Of a stretch of DNA of 33,851 bases, positions 16,803-27,858 are shown piece by piece. A program made the translations under genes and the position numbers. The first letter of the stretch is position 1. Each line of letters starts with the position of its first letter. Origin of the DNA: Candidatus Peregrinibacteria bacterium (GTDB lineage Bacteria > Patescibacteriota > Gracilibacteria > UBA1369 > 2-02-FULL-48-14); NCBI GenBank assembly GCA_018658105.1, contig JABHVW010000003.1, positions 1 through 33,851 on the forward strand, in the 5' to 3' direction. Under the pieces are notes generated by a model that had not been told where the DNA came from, searched no databases, and saw only the letters and a list, made by a program, of their open reading frames with translations.

Positions 16803-18382
16803 ATATCCTTTCGCTTGAATACAAGCAAAGTCATGTCATCCTTTTGTTCGTGACCACTAATGTGGTCTAAAACGTCTGAAAGGATGGCATTTTTAATACC
16901 CTCCGCAGTATATAAATCCGCAGCCACATCCTGAACGATCGCCTTCAAGCGTTCCGTCCCATACTGCATCCCCTTCTTATCAACAGCCTCAGGAATCCCA
17001 TCACTATACATCACTACAACATCATTTTTATTCATTTGGATTTTGTGCTCTTTCAGCACACCCTCAAGATCATCGGCCAAACCAAGCGCCATACCCTGTA
17101 AATGTAGGCTTTCAGTAGAATTTTTTTCAGAATTATAAATGAATATCGGCGGATGCCCAGCATTCACATAAGAAAGCGTTTCATCAGTTTCATTCCAAAT
17201 CGCCATAGCCATAGTCATAAACAGTTGATCATTGGTTTTTTCACGCAAAACCTCATTGAGTAGCCTCGCAATATCCAACAAATTTTCCTGCCCACGCAGG
17301 CCATATAAGACCGCATTAGCTACAGACGAAATAATACCCGCTGCAACACCATGACCTGTTACATCGCCCAAATAGGCCAAATATCGCCCATCTCGCATAG
17401 GAATATAATCAAATGCATCACCACCAATTTCAGATGCAGGCACAAGCCCACCAGCCAAATCCATTTTCGGCAGAACAATCTTATCCTTTGGCAGCAGTTC
17501 CTGTTGAATATTTTTCGCAAGATCCAGCTCCTTTTTCACACGTTCTTGATAAAGCATCGCTTCGGTCGAAGCCGCCAAATCCTCCGCCATTTTATTAAAA
17601 GTTTGAGCCAAAAGGCCGATTTCATCTTTAGTTTTAACCTCCACTCTAGTATTAAAATCACCTCCAGCAATCTGCAAAGCACCCGCTTTCAAGGACTTAA
17701 TTGGCCGAGTAATGCTTGAAGACAGCACAAAAGAGACCATTACCGTCAAAATCACACCCAAAAGGGCTACAAAACCAATCTGAATACGCGCATTTGCCAA
17801 CCTTGAATCAAGTTCAGCATAAGATACGCCATAAAACACCGTAAAAGAATCGGCATAAGGCATAGCAATATTCAAAATTTTATCCCTTTCATCAGGTGCA
17901 TAAACGAGCTCTTCATTAAAATTCACATAAGAAACCGACTTATCCTCCCCCACCTGAACATAAACAATTTCACCTGTTCCCAACTGCAAAGACAGATTTT
18001 TTGACTGAACCCTATCTAAACTAGTTTGATCTGGCAGTCGCCTTGTAGCACCATCATATTGCTGTTGCATTTCTTCACTTGAATCGTAAACAATTTCACC
18101 AGTATAAGAAACCAATGCTACATCAGAAACAGCTGAATTTTCCCTTAAAATACCCTGAACCTCCCTATTAAAAGGTAAAAAATTACCAGGCTCTAAAAAC
18201 TGAGAATATGCCTCAACAAAATCTTCAACAGTAAAACGCGCAAAAGACTGAGTTGAAGTAGAAATATCCACCGAAAGTTCACGGCCCTTTTCACTAATCA
18301 AAAACACGCCTAAAGCAACAAACAGAAGCACCATCAGGGTGCCAAAGGCAAGTGTGAACTTAGCTTTAATAGAATGCAGCAT
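16799..18382 (-). CDS. Membrane sensor HAMP-SpoIIE (PP2C-type) serine phosphatase
   Basis: In this 527-residue protein TM1 is at about 8-30, an extracytoplasmic sensor of about 165 residues follows, and TM2 is at about 200-223. HAMP follows with SSITRPIKSLKAGALQIAGG, then a short coiled coil, then a PP2C/SpoIIE domain from about 295 to the end. Metal-binding and core motifs are present: GGDAFDYIPM near 316, GDVTGHGVAAG near 337, YVNAGHPPIF, and SDGIPEA near 461. This is the RsbU-type layout, in which a sensed signal controls dephosphorylation of an anti-sigma-factor antagonist. No such partner is in this window. It is the third gene of a lepA, solute-binding protein, phosphatase run with a 22-base gap before it. 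Confidence 0.92.
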   Translation of the reverse strand: MLHSIKAKFTLAFGTLMVLLFVALGVFLISEKGRELSVDISTSTQSFARFTVEDFVEAYSQFLEPGNFLPFNREVQGILRENSAVSDVALVSYTGEIVYDSSEEMQQQYDGATRRLPDQTSLDRVQSKNLSLQLGTGEIVYVQVGEDKSVSYVNFNEELVYAPDERDKILNIAMPYADSFTVFYGVSYAELDSRLANARIQIGFVALLGVILTVMVSFVLSSSITRPIKSLKAGALQIAGGDFNTRVEVKTKDEIGLLAQTFNKMAEDLAASTEAMLYQERVKKELDLAKNIQQELLPKDKIVLPKMDLAGGLVPASEIGGDAFDYIPMRDGRYLAYLGDVTGHGVAAGIISSVANAVLYGLRGQENLLDIARLLNEVLREKTNDQLFMTMAMAIWNETDETLSYVNAGHPPIFIYNSEKNSTESLHLQGMALGLADDLEGVLKEHKIQMNKNDVVVMYSDGIPEAVDKKGMQYGTERLKAIVQDVAADLYTAEGIKNAILSDVLDHISGHEQKDDMTLLVFKRKDI

Positions 18383-18404
18383 ACGTGGACATAAATTTAT
18401 CCTC

Positions 18405-19889
18405 TTATTTTACCACATTTCCGAAGATTTCTGAAGCTAAAATCTGTCCGTCTAACCTGATATCCCAAAATATATCTGGGCTAAAACTGTAGAGTAACGA
18501 CGATTCGAACAAAGGCAAAATAACCCTATCCTCCATTAAGACGTCTGCAATCTGCCTAAAATGATCTCTACGGGCGTCTAAATCATGCAAAACAGACACA
18601 TCCTCAATAAGTGCATCAAGTGATGAGTTTGAGTAGTTTATGCCGTTAAAAGCCCCATATTTACCATCTGATGTGTGCACAACCGACTCATAAAAGTCTG
18701 CTACATCGCCTAAATCATATTTCCAGCCAAAAAAGTAAAGCTCAGACTGCCCAGAAAGCGCAATATCTTCAAACTCACCAATCGGATGAGAAACAACATT
18801 TATATTCACACCAAAAGGCTTCAAATCTTCTTTCACCAACTTAGCAAAAATCTCCAAGCCCACCGGCACATCCAAATCCAACTCAAGACCTTCAAAATCA
18901 GCACTCAATTCAGCAGCCAATTTCAAATCTTGCTTCCTACCTTCAAAACTAGGCAAATATCCCAATATTCCAGAGGCAGCAAACTGGCCACTCGGCAACA
19001 AATATCCACCACCCAAAAGCTGAGCATAGTTATTTCGCAGCGCAGCCCAAAGCAAATCTCGCAAGTCATCGTTACCCAGCAAAAGTTCACTATTCATCAT
19101 TAAAAAACTCAATTCCAAACTTGGAAAAGAATGCACATGAAAATTAGCAGCCTTCAAGTCACCAACAAATTGCGGCGGAACATTCGCCAAAACATCAATT
19201 TCTCCAGATGACAAAGCCTGCACACGCTTAATTGGATCAGGTTCAAATAATAAATTCACCACCGGGAAAAATGGCGCAGAACCCCAATACGAGTCAAAGC
19301 GATTCAGAGTCAACACAGGACCCTTTGTGCTCGCAAACTTATATGCTCCAGAACCAACCGGCAGATCAAAATGGCTATAATCTTCAGGTGAAATATAAAC
19401 ATTGGTCAGCTTATTCAAAAGCAATGGATCCGGCGTACTAGTTTCAATTTCAACCCTATGCAAACCCGTTTTTTCAACTCTCACAATACTACTGAGCAGT
19501 GAACCCAAATCAGAAACTTCATCTTGTCTCGCTAAATTCAGGGAGTAAATCACATCATCAGCATCAAAATTTGAACCATCATGAAAAACAACTCCTTTAC
19601 GCAATCTAAAATCCCAGGTGTTATCATCTAACCTTCCCCAACCAATCGCCAAAGCAGTTTTCGTATTAAAACTTTTATCAAAACTAACAAGCGGCTCATA
19701 AATATTTGCTAAATATTTTCTATCCTTGGCCTCATAACTCAGAGGGGAATAACTAGAAAGTGGCTCAGCATAAGCAATAGTTATCTCTTCTGAAAAATAC
19801 AAATCCGGCTCAGGAGTACACGCAGAAAAAACAACTGTTAAGCCCAGCAAAAGAAAGAAAAATGTTTTATATGAATGGCGCAATTTCAT
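18405..19889 (-). CDS. Solute-binding lipoprotein, SBP_bac_5 (peptide/nickel type)
   Basis: From ATG 19889 the protein is 494 residues. It begins with a lipoprotein signal (MKLRHSYKTFFFLLLG, lipobox VFSAC with C24), so it is membrane-tethered outside. The rest follows family 5 ABC substrate-binding proteins: NIYEPLVSFD, WDFRLRKGVVFHDGSNFDAD followed by DVIYSLNLAR, LPVGSGAYKF, and late VSHPIGEFEDI and FFGWKYDLGD segments. These proteins bind oligopeptides or similar ligands. No permease or ATPase genes are nearby, so it may serve a distant transporter or act as a receptor for the phosphatase gene that follows. An ATG eight codons upstream (19913) overlaps the end of lepA, but the lipobox spacing favours 19889. 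Confidence 0.9.
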   Translation of the reverse strand: MKLRHSYKTFFFLLLGLTVVFSACTPEPDLYFSEEITIAYAEPLSSYSPLSYEAKDRKYLANIYEPLVSFDKSFNTKTALAIGWGRLDDNTWDFRLRKGVVFHDGSNFDADDVIYSLNLARQDEVSDLGSLLSSIVRVEKTGLHRVEIETSTPDPLLLNKLTNVYISPEDYSHFDLPVGSGAYKFASTKGPVLTLNRFDSYWGSAPFFPVVNLLFEPDPIKRVQALSSGEIDVLANVPPQFVGDLKAANFHVHSFPSLELSFLMMNSELLLGNDDLRDLLWAALRNNYAQLLGGGYLLPSGQFAASGILGYLPSFEGRKQDLKLAAELSADFEGLELDLDVPVGLEIFAKLVKEDLKPFGVNINVVSHPIGEFEDIALSGQSELYFFGWKYDLGDVADFYESVVHTSDGKYGAFNGINYSNSSLDALIEDVSVLHDLDARRDHFRQIADVLMEDRVILPLFESSLLYSFSPDIFWDIRLDGQILASEIFGNVVK

Positions 19890-19905
19890 CGAACTAATTG
19901 TAACA

Positions 19906-21720
19906 CTAAGCATCCTTCTTCAAAACCGCTAGAAACGCAGATTGTGGAACTTCTACACTTCCAAACATTTTCATACGCTTTTTACCAGCTTTTTGCTTCT
20001 TCAATAACTTATTTTTTCGCGTCACATCACCACCATAAAGTTTAGCAGTAACATCCTTTCTAAGCGCCGGAATCGTTTCACGCGCAATAATTTTCGCACC
20101 AATCGCAGCCTGAATCGGAATCTCAAACTGTGCTTTCGGAATCAAATCTTTCAAACGTTTCGCCACAATGCCACCATGCCTTTGCGCCTCAGTCCTATGA
20201 ATAATTATCGAAAGTGCATCAATACTTTCCTTATTCACCATAATATCCAATTTAACCAAATCACCAACCCTGAAATCTAAAAACTCATAACTCAAAGATG
20301 CATACCCAGAAGATATACTTTTTAGCTGGTCGTAAAAATCTACGACAATACTCGCCAATGGAATTTCATAAATCAAATTACAACGCATTTCATCCAAATA
20401 ATCCATATTAACAGATATACCTCGTCTTTCATTCATAAGCTTCATTACTGACCCAATATATTCTTTTGGCACCAAAACCTCGATTTTCACCCAAGGCTCA
20501 CGAATTTCATCAATATAATTTCGCTCTGGCAGCTCAGAAGGATTCGAAATCTTGAACTCCTCACCATCAGATTTTTTCACCTCATAAGACACACTCGGAG
20601 CAGTAACAATCAAATTCAAATTATATTCTCTTTCTAAACGCTCCTGAACAATATCCAAATGCAAAAGTCCCAAAAATCCACATCTAAAGCCATGACCCAA
20701 AGCCCCAGAGTGCTCAGGCTCAAAACTTAGCGCAGAATCATTCATACTTAGCTTATCAAGCGCATCACGTAAAAGCGGGTAATCCTCTCCTTCAACACAA
20801 AACACACCTGCAAAAACGAAAGGAGTAACCTTTTTATAACCCTCTAAAGCCTTAACCAATTCCACACCCTCCATTCCACCTTTTTCTTGCCGCCAAATCG
20901 TATCTCCAACCCTTGCGTCACCAACAGACTTCATACCTGTTACAACATATCCAATCTCCCCACTTATAATACTCTTTTTCGGCTCATATTTTGGCCTAAA
21001 ACAACCAACCTCCGTCACTTCCGTTTCAGTTCGAGTATTCAAAAATCGAATTTTATCCCCTCTTTTCAAAGAACCTCCCATCATTCGAACGTATGCCACA
21101 ATTCCCTTATAAGGATCGTAAACAGAATCGAAAATCAAAGCTTTCGTTTGCCCTTCATCAAGCTCATCTACAGGTGCAGGAACAACATCAATAACGCGCT
21201 CTAGAACTTTTTCAACATTTGTCCCTTCTTTTGCAGAAATCGCAATTATTTCTTCCCTAGGAATTCCAAGAGCATTTTCAATTTCTTGCGCACGAGCATC
21301 CACATCTGCAGCTGGCAGATCAATTTTATTCAAAACCGGAATAATTGTAAGATCATGCTCAAGCGCCATATAACAATTCGCTAAAGTCTGAGCTTGAATC
21401 CCCTGACTTGCGTCTACAACCAAAACCGCTCCCTCACAAGCTGCAAGCGAACGAGACACTTCATATGAAAAATCCACATGACCCGGCGTATCAATCAAAT
21501 TCATCTCATAATTTTCACCTTTATACTCCCAATCCATGCGCACAGGCTGCAATTTGATCGTAATCCCTCTTTCTTGCTCCAATTCCATAGTATCAAGCAT
21601 CTGACCATGCTTCATTTCCCGCTTCGAGAGAGTAGAAGTTAGCTCCAAAAAACGGTCAGCCAAAGTCGACTTTCCGTGATCTATATGGGCGATAATACAA
21701 AAATTTCTTATATGTTTCAT
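19906..21720 (-). CDS. lepA: Elongation factor 4 (LepA)
   Basis: This 604-residue translational GTPase remodels ribosomes. From ATG 21720 it begins KHIRNFCIIAHIDHGKSTLA (P-loop), followed by the switch region RGITIKLQPVRM, DTPGHVD (G3) and NKIDLPAAD (G4). The LepA-specific C-terminal domain ends KLLKKQKAGKKRMK followed by VPQSAFLAVLK, as expected. The frame stays open for 45 more codons upstream (to 21855), but those residues have no family counterpart and run into the opposite promoter and PrgI gene, so I reject the longer start. It heads a three-gene minus-strand run and is divergent from the PrgI gene. Confidence 0.97.
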   Translation of the reverse strand: MKHIRNFCIIAHIDHGKSTLADRFLELTSTLSKREMKHGQMLDTMELEQERGITIKLQPVRMDWEYKGENYEMNLIDTPGHVDFSYEVSRSLAACEGAVLVVDASQGIQAQTLANCYMALEHDLTIIPVLNKIDLPAADVDARAQEIENALGIPREEIIAISAKEGTNVEKVLERVIDVVPAPVDELDEGQTKALIFDSVYDPYKGIVAYVRMMGGSLKRGDKIRFLNTRTETEVTEVGCFRPKYEPKKSIISGEIGYVVTGMKSVGDARVGDTIWRQEKGGMEGVELVKALEGYKKVTPFVFAGVFCVEGEDYPLLRDALDKLSMNDSALSFEPEHSGALGHGFRCGFLGLLHLDIVQERLEREYNLNLIVTAPSVSYEVKKSDGEEFKISNPSELPERNYIDEIREPWVKIEVLVPKEYIGSVMKLMNERRGISVNMDYLDEMRCNLIYEIPLASIVVDFYDQLKSISSGYASLSYEFLDFRVGDLVKLDIMVNKESIDALSIIIHRTEAQRHGGIVAKRLKDLIPKAQFEIPIQAAIGAKIIARETIPALRKDVTAKLYGGDVTRKNKLLKKQKAGKKRMKMFGSVEVPQSAFLAVLKKDA

Positions 21721-21748
21721 GCTGGACGAGTTTAACAGCTTTGTACGC

Positions 21749-21777
21749 TTGAAAAAAGGCTCATTTTTTGTTATAAT
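21749..21777 (+). promoter_or_regulatory. Promoter of the PrgI gene
   Basis: TTGAAA (21749-21754), a 17-base spacer and a perfect TATAAT (21772-21777). The inferred start lies about 17 bases before the ATG at 21801, giving a very short leader. Confidence 0.75.
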
Positions 21778-21800
21778 TATAGGATTAGAACAGGTTAAAT

Positions 21801-22253
21801 ATGCAATATAAAATTCCACAAAACGTAAGAGTCGAAGACAAGATTGTCGGGCCACTCACACTGAAGCAACTTGTATACCTTGGCGTTGGAGGTGGGCTGG
21901 CATACGCTTCTTATACAATTTTAGCCAGTAAGTATTTTATAGAAATATGGCTTCCACCAACGCTTTTTATAACAATTGTGACTCTTGCAGTTACATTCTT
22001 GAAAATTAATGGAATCCCATTTACAAGGTGGATTTTTTTAGTGGTTGAATACATGATAAATCCTCGTAAACGTAGCTTCAGCCTTGGAAGTGGAGACCAT
22101 TACCAAGCAAGCATATTTGCAAAAGAAGCAGAAAAGAGTAAAACTGAAGTAGCCACAAATACAGATAGATTAGAAAAAGCAGAGCGAATTAAAAAGCTCG
22201 GCGAGATTACTAAGCTTGTTGATGACTACCAAATAAAAGAAAAAAATGTCTAA
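21801..22253 (+). CDS. PrgI-family membrane protein
   Basis: This 150-residue protein begins MQYKIPQNVRVEDKIVGPLT followed by LKQLVYLGVGGG, the classic PrgI N-terminus. It has two membrane helices at about 26-46 and 48-68, then RWIFLVVEYMINPRKRSF and a charged cytoplasmic tail of about 60 residues. PrgI proteins accompany VirB4/TraC ATPases in type IV-secretion-like loci and are very common in Candidate Phyla Radiation genomes, where the system's job is unknown. The next gene overlaps it by 8 bases. A strong promoter lies directly upstream. Confidence 0.85.
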   Translation: MQYKIPQNVRVEDKIVGPLTLKQLVYLGVGGGLAYASYTILASKYFIEIWLPPTLFITIVTLAVTFLKINGIPFTRWIFLVVEYMINPRKRSFSLGSGDHYQASIFAKEAEKSKTEVATNTDRLEKAERIKKLGEITKLVDDYQIKEKNV

Positions 22254-23019
22254 AAAAGAAGAAAAAAAGGAGAAAAAACTTATTCCAAGCATTCGCAAAG
22301 GGAATAAGAATAAAAAAATGAGCACACAAACTCATTTGAAAATCGCTGAAATACGTGATGATGTTTTGATTTTAAAAAATGGTGGACTTCGTGCTGTGTT
22401 AAAAACATCCAGCATGAATCTAAATTTGAAATCTGAAGACGAACAAAATGCCGTTATTTATTCTTATCAAAGATTTCTAAATACACTTGAGTTCCCTATT
22501 CAAATCATAATTCGAAGTAAAAAACTCGACCTAGATAATTACGTAGAAAAACTAAAGAAACTAGGCGTTAAACAACAAAACCCACTTCTCCAAAAACAAA
22601 CTTTTGAATATATAGAATATATAAGCCGATTAGTTGAATATGCAGATATTATGGAAAAAGAATTTTATGTGGTTGTACCACAAGATGCATTTGGCAAAGA
22701 AAAACGAAGCTTTCTGCGCTCATTCATGGGCTACATGTTCCCAGAAGACAGCGTGAAAAAAATTCGAGAAAGAAATAAACAATTTGCTCAATTAATAAAA
22801 AAACTAACACAAAGAGTCGACACAACTCGTGGTGGACTCGAAGGTTGTAACCTAAAAGTACAACAATTAAACACTCAAGAGTTAATTGAATTATTTTACG
22901 AAACATACAATCCAATGACTTCCCGTAGCCAAAAATTTGAGAACAGTGAAGACTTAGCAGTTGAACAAGATAAGCCCACGACAGAAAAACCTGGTACTGC
23001 AGAAGTACCTAAAAAATAG
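22246..23019 (+). CDS. TraC-like (VirB4 N-lobe) protein without ATPase domain
   Basis: The product is 257 residues. After a Lys-rich start (KKEEKKEKK), residues about 28-215 resemble the N-terminal domain of TraC/VirB4: THLKIAEIRDDVLILKNGGL, then LRAVLKTSSMNLNLKSEDEQ, FLNTLEFPIQIIIRSKKLDL, and a final LNTQELIELFYETYNP. The sequence ends there with a short hydrophilic tail. There is no Walker A or B motif, so the ATPase half of VirB4 is missing or encoded separately. In many Patescibacteria a VirB4 ATPase gene follows this pair, but here it does not. It overlaps the PrgI gene by 8 bases, and the two products probably act together at the membrane. Confidence 0.75.
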   Translation: MSKKEEKKEKKLIPSIRKGNKNKKMSTQTHLKIAEIRDDVLILKNGGLRAVLKTSSMNLNLKSEDEQNAVIYSYQRFLNTLEFPIQIIIRSKKLDLDNYVEKLKKLGVKQQNPLLQKQTFEYIEYISRLVEYADIMEKEFYVVVPQDAFGKEKRSFLRSFMGYMFPEDSVKKIRERNKQFAQLIKKLTQRVDTTRGGLEGCNLKVQQLNTQELIELFYETYNPMTSRSQKFENSEDLAVEQDKPTTEKPGTAEVPKK

Positions 23020-23027
23020 CTCAGAAA

Positions 23028-23057
23028 TTGACTAATACGGCCATAATGTCCTAGTAT
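23028..23057 (+). promoter_or_regulatory. Possible promoter of the helical-protein gene
   Basis: TTGACT (23028-23033), an 18-base spacer, then TAGTAT (23052-23057). The inferred start lies about 18 bases before the ATG at 23082. Confidence 0.4.
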
Positions 23058-23081
23058 ACCCTTCTAGAACACTATTTTTAT

Positions 23082-24410
23082 ATGCTCGAAGTTTCACCAG
23101 ATGATATAAGATATTCTTATGATGGCCCAGAAATTGTTTTTGGAATGCCAGAGTTAATACCTGAAGACGTTAAAGCTCTTGCAGTAAAACAATACACTCA
23201 AGTAAGTCACAGGCCACCATTCTCATATCAAATAACTAGAGAAGCAGATCATTATCAAGAAATTGATGAAGAACGATTATTCGCCTTAGAAGAAGAACTA
23301 TTTGAAGGGATTGAAGAACTTGAAGATGAAAGACTAATAACAAATGCAGCCTGCAGAAGGGCAAAAACAAAGCTCCTACAAGCACGAAGTGCACTAAAAG
23401 ATACAATGCGGGAAATCAAATCTAGACCAGAAAAAACACCTGGTCTTTTAAGTACAGTTATTGCAGAAACTCACCATACTTCAGAAAAAGCACTTGGTCT
23501 CAGAACTAAAAAGGAAGAACTGAGAGAATATGAAATAGCAAAAGATAGATATTTCAGAACATTAAAAACATATTTAAGTTGTTTAGAACGTAGCCCAAAA
23601 GTTTCTTCATCCAAAAAAAAAGATGCACAAGTACATAGGGACAAAGCAGAAGCTATACACATTGGCCACGCTACATACAGTGTATTAAAAAAGTGCATTC
23701 ATGAGGGCATGGCAAGTGGTTTATTAAGGGATAGTGGAGCAATAACCATGCACCACCTTTATCAGGTCTGCTTGCATTATTTAAATGATCTTTTTGACGA
23801 ACTAGATGAATGCGCACATATAGATGCTGAGTTGGAACTATTGCAAGAGGCTGAACAGGAAGTAGCTAGACATATGCTTCATGACGCCGATGAAGATTTA
23901 GACACACCTCTGGACCAAATCCTTGACAAAGTAAACCAAAGAGTAAAAGTCACAGATGAAGACTTAGTAAGGCTACTAGAAAATGATGAACTCGAAGCTT
24001 TTGACGAAAGTTTTCACTCAATCGACAAAAACGCACCTTACATAAAAGAATGTGTTTTAAGAGTAAGTAAACCAAAAAATAAAGCTGATAGACCAGGATA
24101 TATACGAAGACAACTAAAAGAAATAAAAGACCTTTTATTCAAAATTCGAGACAGGCTAAATAACCTCCATTCATTGAAATACATGCAAGAAAGAGTAGAT
24201 AAAGATGAAACTGCAATGCAGGTACAAGCAAGAAAAATAAGAGAAACAGAAACAGAACTCTATGCATTAATCGACGAAACTATAGCAAAAACAGGCCTTT
24301 TAACAGGTTTAGAAAGACACTACAAACTTCTCATGCGAATGAAAGTAGATTTACAAAGAGAGTGTCTAAGACAAAAAGTAAGACTTAGCGGTATAAAAAA
24401 AACGACTTAA
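23082..24410 (+). CDS. Long helical, coiled-coil-rich hypothetical protein
   Basis: The protein has 442 residues. The first 55 residues are proline-containing and mixed (MLEVSPDDIRYSYDGPEIVF). From about residue 60 the sequence is strongly helical and charged, with long acidic and basic heptad-like stretches (EEELFEGIEELEDE, ELEEELLQEAEQEVARH-like segments). There is no signal peptide, membrane segment or enzyme motif, and I do not recognise the family. It has its own possible promoter and is convergent with the 5S gene. Its last codons (Lys-Lys-Thr-Thr, stop at 24410) overlap the outer stem and T-tract that end the 5S transcript on the other strand. A structural or scaffold role is only a guess. 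Confidence 0.75.
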   Translation: MLEVSPDDIRYSYDGPEIVFGMPELIPEDVKALAVKQYTQVSHRPPFSYQITREADHYQEIDEERLFALEEELFEGIEELEDERLITNAACRRAKTKLLQARSALKDTMREIKSRPEKTPGLLSTVIAETHHTSEKALGLRTKKEELREYEIAKDRYFRTLKTYLSCLERSPKVSSSKKKDAQVHRDKAEAIHIGHATYSVLKKCIHEGMASGLLRDSGAITMHHLYQVCLHYLNDLFDELDECAHIDAELELLQEAEQEVARHMLHDADEDLDTPLDQILDKVNQRVKVTDEDLVRLLENDELEAFDESFHSIDKNAPYIKECVLRVSKPKNKADRPGYIRRQLKEIKDLLFKIRDRLNNLHSLKYMQERVDKDETAMQVQARKIRETETELYALIDETIAKTGLLTGLERHYKLLMRMKVDLQRECLRQKVRLSGIKKTT

Positions 24411-24418
24411 TCTAGGCC
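24395..24418 (-). terminator. Terminator/outer stem of the 23S-5S transcript
   Basis: On the minus strand the 5S 3' arm continues as cctagattaa-gtcgt and then eight T (24402-24395). It pairs with the 5' flank at about 24521-24539 (aacga-tttaatctagg), so the 5S sits at the top of a long stem ending in a T-run. The T-run lies opposite the final lysine codons of the convergent gene. Confidence 0.6.
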
Positions 24419-24524
24419 TCGACCTACACTTCCACGGCTAGACCGCAGTACTATCGGCGAATGAGGGCTTAACTGCTGTGTTCGGAATGGGAACAGGTGT
24501 ACCCCCTCATCTAGAAAGACCTAG
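24412..24524 (-). rRNA. rrf: 5S rRNA
   Basis: This is a 113-base 5S rRNA. On the minus strand the terminal stem CTAGGTC pairs with GGCCTAG. The conserved core gttcccattccgaacacagc followed by agttaagccc is intact. It lies about 90 bases downstream of 23S on the same strand and is co-transcribed with it. Confidence 0.95.
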
Positions 24525-24617
24525 ATTAAATCGTTTTTTCAAATATCTTCTTGAGAATTAATTCATTTAAAAATTATTTGCTCAGAATGCCAAACCAAAA
24601 AATGGAAGATGACATAA

Positions 24618-27563
<2,946 letters not shown>

Positions 27564-27571
27564 GATATAAC

Positions 27572-27582
27572 GTCATCTTCCA
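27572..27582 (-). other. Pre-23S processing stem (pairs with 24603-24613)
   Basis: The 11 bases tggaagatgac in the minus-strand leader are perfectly complementary to gtcatcttcca just after the 23S 3' end. This forms the double-stranded stalk normally cut by RNase III. Confidence 0.75.
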
Positions 27583-27651
27583 GTAATTGTTTTTGGCAAT
27601 CTGAAAAAATAAATTTTTAAAAAAATTGAATTAATTTTTTAAGAAGAAATA

Positions 27652-27668
27652 AATTGTCAAGGAGCAAG
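27652..27668 (-). promoter_or_regulatory. boxA-like antitermination site in 23S leader
   Basis: The minus strand reads TGCTCCTTGACAATTTATTT. This is close to the E. coli rrn boxA (TGCTCTTTAACAATTTA), the binding site of NusB-NusE in rRNA leaders. A similar site lies in the 16S leader at 33322-33337. Confidence 0.6.
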
Positions 27669-27690
27669 CAATCAGGCCGAGGCCCGATTT

Positions 27691-27718
27691 AAAAAGAGTG
27701 TATGTCATCCATACACTC
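27691..27718 (-). terminator. Terminator-like hairpin inside the 23S leader
   Basis: On the minus strand a nine-pair stem gagtgtatg/catacactc with loop gatga is followed by TTTTT. It lies downstream of the 23S promoter and upstream of boxA. It could attenuate the rRNA transcript or block read-through from the 390-codon gene upstream. The rest of the 27564-27858 leader has a weaker cggcc-type hairpin and AT-rich sequence, and no gene. Confidence 0.6.
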
Positions 27719-27822
27719 CAGAGTCACAAATACCTTTTTAAGGTTAATTTTTGAAAATCTGGAGTAAATAGATGTCTATCATATAAGGGATTTATAGATA
27801 ACCTGAGCTGTCAGGCCGCGCC

Positions 27823-27851
27823 ATTATAAGCACGGCCAGTAGCCACGTCAA
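27823..27851 (-). promoter_or_regulatory. Promoter of the 23S-5S unit
   Basis: On the minus strand TTGACG (27851-27846), a 17-base spacer and a perfect TATAAT (27828-27823) followed by a GC-rich stretch. The -35 box begins 8 bases after the stop codon of the preceding gene. Confidence 0.85.
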
Positions 27852-27858
27852 GAGTTTT

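Noticed and set aside
17380..17400. atatcgccca match resembling a third copy of the tRNA-Val repeat
   Set aside because: It is only about ten bases, lies within conserved phosphatase coding sequence, and is best explained by chance.
21721..21855. Extended 45-codon N-terminus for LepA
   Set aside because: It has no family counterpart and crosses the PrgI promoter and start. The normal LepA start is at 21720.
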